From Maledivibacter halophilus (GTDB lineage: Bacteria; Bacillota; Clostridia; Peptostreptococcales; Caminicellaceae): a stretch of DNA of 64,000 nt. A model generated the notes under the pieces. That model was not told the origin of the DNA, did no database searches, and saw only the letters and a list, made by a program, of their open reading frames with translations. The number at the start of each line of letters is the position of its first letter. Positions within the stretch are counted from its first letter, which is position 1. Location of the stretch: assembly GCF_900167445.1 (NCBI RefSeq), contig NZ_FUZT01000015.1, forward strand, positions 62,001-126,000, written 5' to 3'. The translations under genes were made by a program, and so were the position numbers. Below are positions 61,722 through 64,000 of the stretch, in pieces.

Positions 61722-62621
61722 TTATGATACTAAAATGTCAGGATTTAATAAAGCTTTATAATCCCCATTCTTTGATAGTCTATTTGTACTTATACCAACA
61801 ATAATCCTTCTTAAATTCATTACATCCCCTTTAATTTTCAATTTTACACTATCAGGTTTAAACCCAATTAACATTCCATTTTCCATACCTAGAGAAGTAA
61901 AAGGTATTATTCTAAATCTATTCATCCAATTAGTATTTTGAAGTATAGTTGTTATTTGATCAAGCTTATTACAATTACCATTTTTAAATATCTCTTTAAC
62001 TTTTTCCGGTAACAATTCTTCAATTGCACTATACTCCACAATTATTACTGGAAATTTAGATATTGGATCCGAAAGAGAATTCCCTGTATCAATCAATGCA
62101 CTAATTTCCTTCTGCTTACTATCGAATTCTATTACAATTTTTTTATATAGATTTTCTTTATTAACTTTATTTTTAATATAACCTATACTTAATACAATCA
62201 ATATATAAGCCACAGCCACTGAATAAAGCAACACCCTTATACTAAAGTTATTGCTATAAAATATACCATTGCTTAATATTGAATCAAAATTAGTAAAATA
62301 GAAAAAAGCAAAAGCAGTTCCGCCAAATACAAAAGTAACTAAATAGAAAATACTTAAATATTTAAAAAAATCTCTAAATTTATGTGGCGTAAAAGATATA
62401 ACAATTATTAGCATTGATATAACCAATTTCATAGAAAATGAAAAAAGAAAATGTAATGATGGAAAAAAAAATATAAAAGCATAAAGAGCTCCAACACTAG
62501 CTCCTATCATTAATTTGTAAAACCGGCCTTGGTATTTACAAAAATAGCTTGTTATATGTAGAATTAATAAATTCATTATGAAATTTTCTAAAAACAAATA
62601 TTCAGCATATATCTCTAACAT
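61722..62621 (-). CDS. spoIIGA: Pro-σE processing peptidase SpoIIGA
   Basis: SpoIIGA is a septal membrane aspartic-type peptidase that activates σE after a forespore signal. The 299-residue protein has about five membrane segments in the first 150 residues (starting MLEIYAEYLFLENFIMNLLI) and a soluble C-terminal protease domain with the active-site motif ALIDTGNSLSDP near residue 183. GGGGTG precedes the ATG. It forms the spoIIG operon with sigE. Confidence 0.95.
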   Translation of the reverse strand: MLEIYAEYLFLENFIMNLLILHITSYFCKYQGRFYKLMIGASVGALYAFIFFFPSLHFLFSFSMKLVISMLIIVISFTPHKFRDFFKYLSIFYLVTFVFGGTAFAFFYFTNFDSILSNGIFYSNNFSIRVLLYSVAVAYILIVLSIGYIKNKVNKENLYKKIVIEFDSKQKEISALIDTGNSLSDPISKFPVIIVEYSAIEELLPEKVKEIFKNGNCNKLDQITTILQNTNWMNRFRIIPFTSLGMENGMLIGFKPDSVKLKIKGDVMNLRRIIVGISTNRLSKNGDYKALLNPDILVS

Positions 62622-62640
62622 TTTTTCACCCCAATATGAA

Positions 62641-62777
62641 GATAAACAACCTTCAAGACAAATTCTAGATAAAAAATGTAAGAGTCTCGATTATTTTATA
62701 GTGAAATAATCTCAAAGACTAACTATACATTATTTAGCTACATCTAAAATTTATTCTAAATGATAGAGTTGTTTATC
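62641..62777. repeat. Family C element, long form (copy 4)
   Basis: GATAAACAAC (62641-62650) and GTTGTTTATC (62768-62777) are perfect inverted ends 137 bp apart. ATTCTA lies inside both ends as in copy 1. It occupies the spoIIGA leader between promoter and start. Confidence 0.55.
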
Positions 62778-62826
62778 TATGGTAAAAAAACAATTCTACA
62801 TATTATTAATTATTCAGTTTATCTAT

Positions 62827-62884
62827 ATTATATGTCTATTATATTAGTTGTCTTTTCAAAAAAATGTCATTCTGTGAAGTCGAA
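62827..62884 (-). promoter_or_regulatory. Spo0A-style promoter of spoIIGA-sigE
   Basis: On the minus strand TTGAAA (62854-62859) and TATAAT (62827-62832) are 21 bp apart instead of 17. Bacillus spoIIG also has a long 22-bp spacer and needs Spo0A. About 20 bp upstream is TTCGACT (62878-62884), six of seven bases of the 0A box complement. All hexamers were matched by eye. Confidence 0.55.
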
Positions 62885-62916
62885 ATAAGATTTTTATAAT
62901 ACAAAATTTTTATACT

Positions 62917-62980
62917 TGAGTAAATTGCATAATTATTTTTAATAAAAGCTGCTAGTCCGTATAGTTTTTAAATATTCAAA
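62917..62980 (+). repeat. Family A element, left end and part interior (copy 8)
   Basis: TGAGTAAATTGCATAATTAT then AATAAAAGCTGCTAG, CCGTATAGTTTTTAAA matches the left half of copies 4 and 5. The right inverted end is absent, replaced by the next gene's terminator. Confidence 0.6.
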
Positions 62981-62989
62981 AAAAATAAA

Positions 62990-63012
62990 AATCCTGTAAA
63001 GAATACAGGATT
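62990..63012 (-). terminator. Terminator of the nitronate monooxygenase-like gene
   Basis: ATCCTGTA (62991-62998) and TACAGGAT (63004-63011) pair; on the minus strand TTTTATTTTTTTTG follows. Confidence 0.85.
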
Positions 63013-63021
63013 CCTAATAAA

Positions 63022-64000
63022 TTATATATTCAAATACTCTTTTGTTTCTTCAACTAATTCCTCCATAAGCTTATTAACTGTAGTTATTTTAGTCATTCTA
63101 TAGGCATTGGTTCCTACAAAAACAAGTCCATTTTCTATATCTCCCTCAACGGACCTTATTAAAGCATCGGATATACAATATGGAGTAGTTGCTGGATCAC
63201 AGGGTTTTAGACAATTGTAGCATTTTTTCACTTTAAGCCTTTTTTCTTCAATAGATCTAACAAAAGCATTTCTAATAGCTCTTCCAGGCATTCCAACAGG
63301 ACTTTTAATAATCTGTATATCTTCTTCATTTGCAGAAATATATGCTTTCTTAAAGTTTATATGTGCATCACATTCTTCTGTAGCAACAAACCTTGTTGCC
63401 ATCTGAACACCTGAAGCTCCAATATTTAGATACTTTGCAATGTCTTTACCTGAGTAAATTCCACCCGCTGCAATTACTGGAATATCTCTTTTATATTTTT
63501 CCATAAAGGGCTTTAAAGATTCTATTACTTCTTTAACTAAGTCGCTTAAACTTGGTGGCTTTACAGCATTTAACTGCTCCAGGGAAAATCCTAAATGGCC
63601 TCCAGCTAAAGGACCTTCTACAATCACAGCATCTGGCAGATATTTATACTTTCTATCCCAAACTTTTGCTATTATAGATGCTGCTTTACCTGAGGATACT
63701 ATGGGTGCTATCTTTGTATCAGAACCTTTAATTAATTCCGGCAAGTTTTTAGGAAGTCCTGCTCCTGAAATAACTAAATCTATTTTTTCCTTTACTGCAG
63801 CTTTTACCATTTCTTTGTAATTATTAACTGCAGATAGCATATTAACTCCTAGAATACCCTTAGGGCTCAGCTTTCTTGCATTTCTAATCTCTTTAATTAG
63901 ACTTCTTACATTGGCAGTATCGTTATCTGATTTAAAATCCTTTTCTTTAAATCCTATTTGAACCCCTGATATAACACCTATGCCTCCTTCATTAGCCACT
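63022..64000 (-). CDS. Nitronate monooxygenase-like flavoprotein (N-terminus cut by right edge)
   Basis: The visible 326 residues belong to the 2-nitropropane dioxygenase/FabK-like FMN barrel family: ANEGGIGVISG at the start, VEGPLAGGHLGFS near residue 128, VIAAGGIYSGKDIAKYLNIG and ASGVQMATRFVATEE. The C-terminal part has CYNCLKPCDPATTPYCI, a four-cysteine motif that FabK lacks, so this is more likely a nitronate monooxygenase-type enzyme than the missing enoyl-ACP reductase. About 30 N-terminal residues lie beyond 64000; the GTG seen at 63999 is probably internal. A terminator follows. Confidence 0.8.
   Translation of the reverse strand, partial: VANEGGIGVISGVQIGFKEKDFKSDNDTANVRSLIKEIRNARKLSPKGILGVNMLSAVNNYKEMVKAAVKEKIDLVISGAGLPKNLPELIKGSDTKIAPIVSSGKAASIIAKVWDRKYKYLPDAVIVEGPLAGGHLGFSLEQLNAVKPPSLSDLVKEVIESLKPFMEKYKRDIPVIAAGGIYSGKDIAKYLNIGASGVQMATRFVATEECDAHINFKKAYISANEEDIQIIKSPVGMPGRAIRNAFVRSIEEKRLKVKKCYNCLKPCDPATTPYCISDALIRSVEGDIENGLVFVGTNAYRMTKITTVNKLMEELVEETKEYLNI

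Larger units (their letters stand above)
62622..63021. other. Gap upstream of spoIIGA
   Basis: These 400 bp contain a family C element (62641-62777), the likely spoIIGA promoter with a possible Spo0A box (62827-62884), a family A end (62917 onward) and the terminator of the next gene. No coding sequence is seen. Confidence 0.6.

Noticed and set aside
63022-64000. Reading the right-edge gene as the missing fabK
   Set aside because: The barrel is shared by FabK and nitronate monooxygenase, but the C-terminal four-cysteine motif and distance from the fab operon favour the latter. The missing N-terminus prevents a firm decision.
1-64000. CRISPR arrays, prophage, IS transposases, integrases and toxin-antitoxin pairs
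   Set aside because: No regularly spaced direct repeats and no proteins of these classes were found; the repeats seen are dispersed palindromes, not arrays.

Overview
The window is 64 kb of low-GC chromosomal DNA from an endospore-forming Firmicute of the clostridial side (Clostridia/Tissierellia-like). This rests on AT-rich intergenic DNA, an α/β-type SASP, SpoIIGA-SigE-SigG, SpoIVA, YlbJ and YlmC/YmxH, and on FapR control of fatty-acid synthesis. I cannot name the species. Almost everything is core housekeeping and reads on the minus strand; only rpmB, tmcAL, ylbJ and rqcH read on the plus strand. I see no phage, IS transposase, CRISPR array or plasmid gene.

Layout. 1-10.5 kb: the 5' part of smc, a radical SAM gene, rnc, and a FapR-headed fatty-acid/phospholipid operon (fapR-plsX-fabH-fabD-fabG-acpP-fabF) behind rpmF and yceD. 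10.6-15.4 kb: ackA, divergent tmcAL, and sporulation gene ylbJ. 15.4-22.5 kb: a coiled-coil protein, coaD, rsmD, a SASP gene, recG, fakA-like yloV, asp23 and rpmB. 22.5-39.2 kb: two tiny membrane proteins, then a long co-directional run thiN, rpe, rsgA, prkC, stp, rsmB, a zinc peptidase, a DUF116 gene, fmt, def, priA, coaBC, rpoZ, gmk, remA, yicC and dapF (translation, Ser/Thr signalling, replication restart and nucleotide metabolism). 39.5-49.5 kb: rqcH, pyrR, rluD, a DksA/TraR-type zinc-finger gene, MTA/SAH nucleosidase, and the division cluster divIVA-ylmH-yggT-sepF-yggS, followed by an HlyD-like gene and an unknown membrane gene. 49.6-57.3 kb: tRNA-Pro(GGG), spoIVA, gpsA, der, a PDZ-radical SAM gene (DUF512), and YIEGIA with its partner. 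57.5-62.6 kb: glpP, pgeF, nrdR, ylmC, sigG, sigE and spoIIGA. The window ends in a nitronate-monooxygenase-like gene cut by the right edge.

The division and sporulation blocks correspond to the ftsZ-spoIIG-ylm-divIVA region of Bacillus, but a spoIVA-gpsA-der-YIEGIA block separates pgeF from yggS. Sporulation promoters can be read directly: a Spo0A-style spoIIGA promoter with a long spacer, a σE promoter for spoIVA, and forespore-type promoters for the SASP gene and sigG.

The least ordinary content is between the genes. At least four families of short palindromic elements recur in intergenic gaps: A, with TGAGgAAATTGCATAAtt ends and a conserved interior; B, about 242 bp with GTTGTGCTAG ends; C, with GATAACCAAC ends; and D, with TTATACATATCAAAA arms. 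They look like non-autonomous mobile elements or structured intergenic repeats. One family A copy supplies the stop codon of spoIVA, and another sits where many Firmicutes carry rlmN. Genes often expected in these neighbourhoods but not seen are fabK, fabZ/acc, rlmN, plsY and spoVM.
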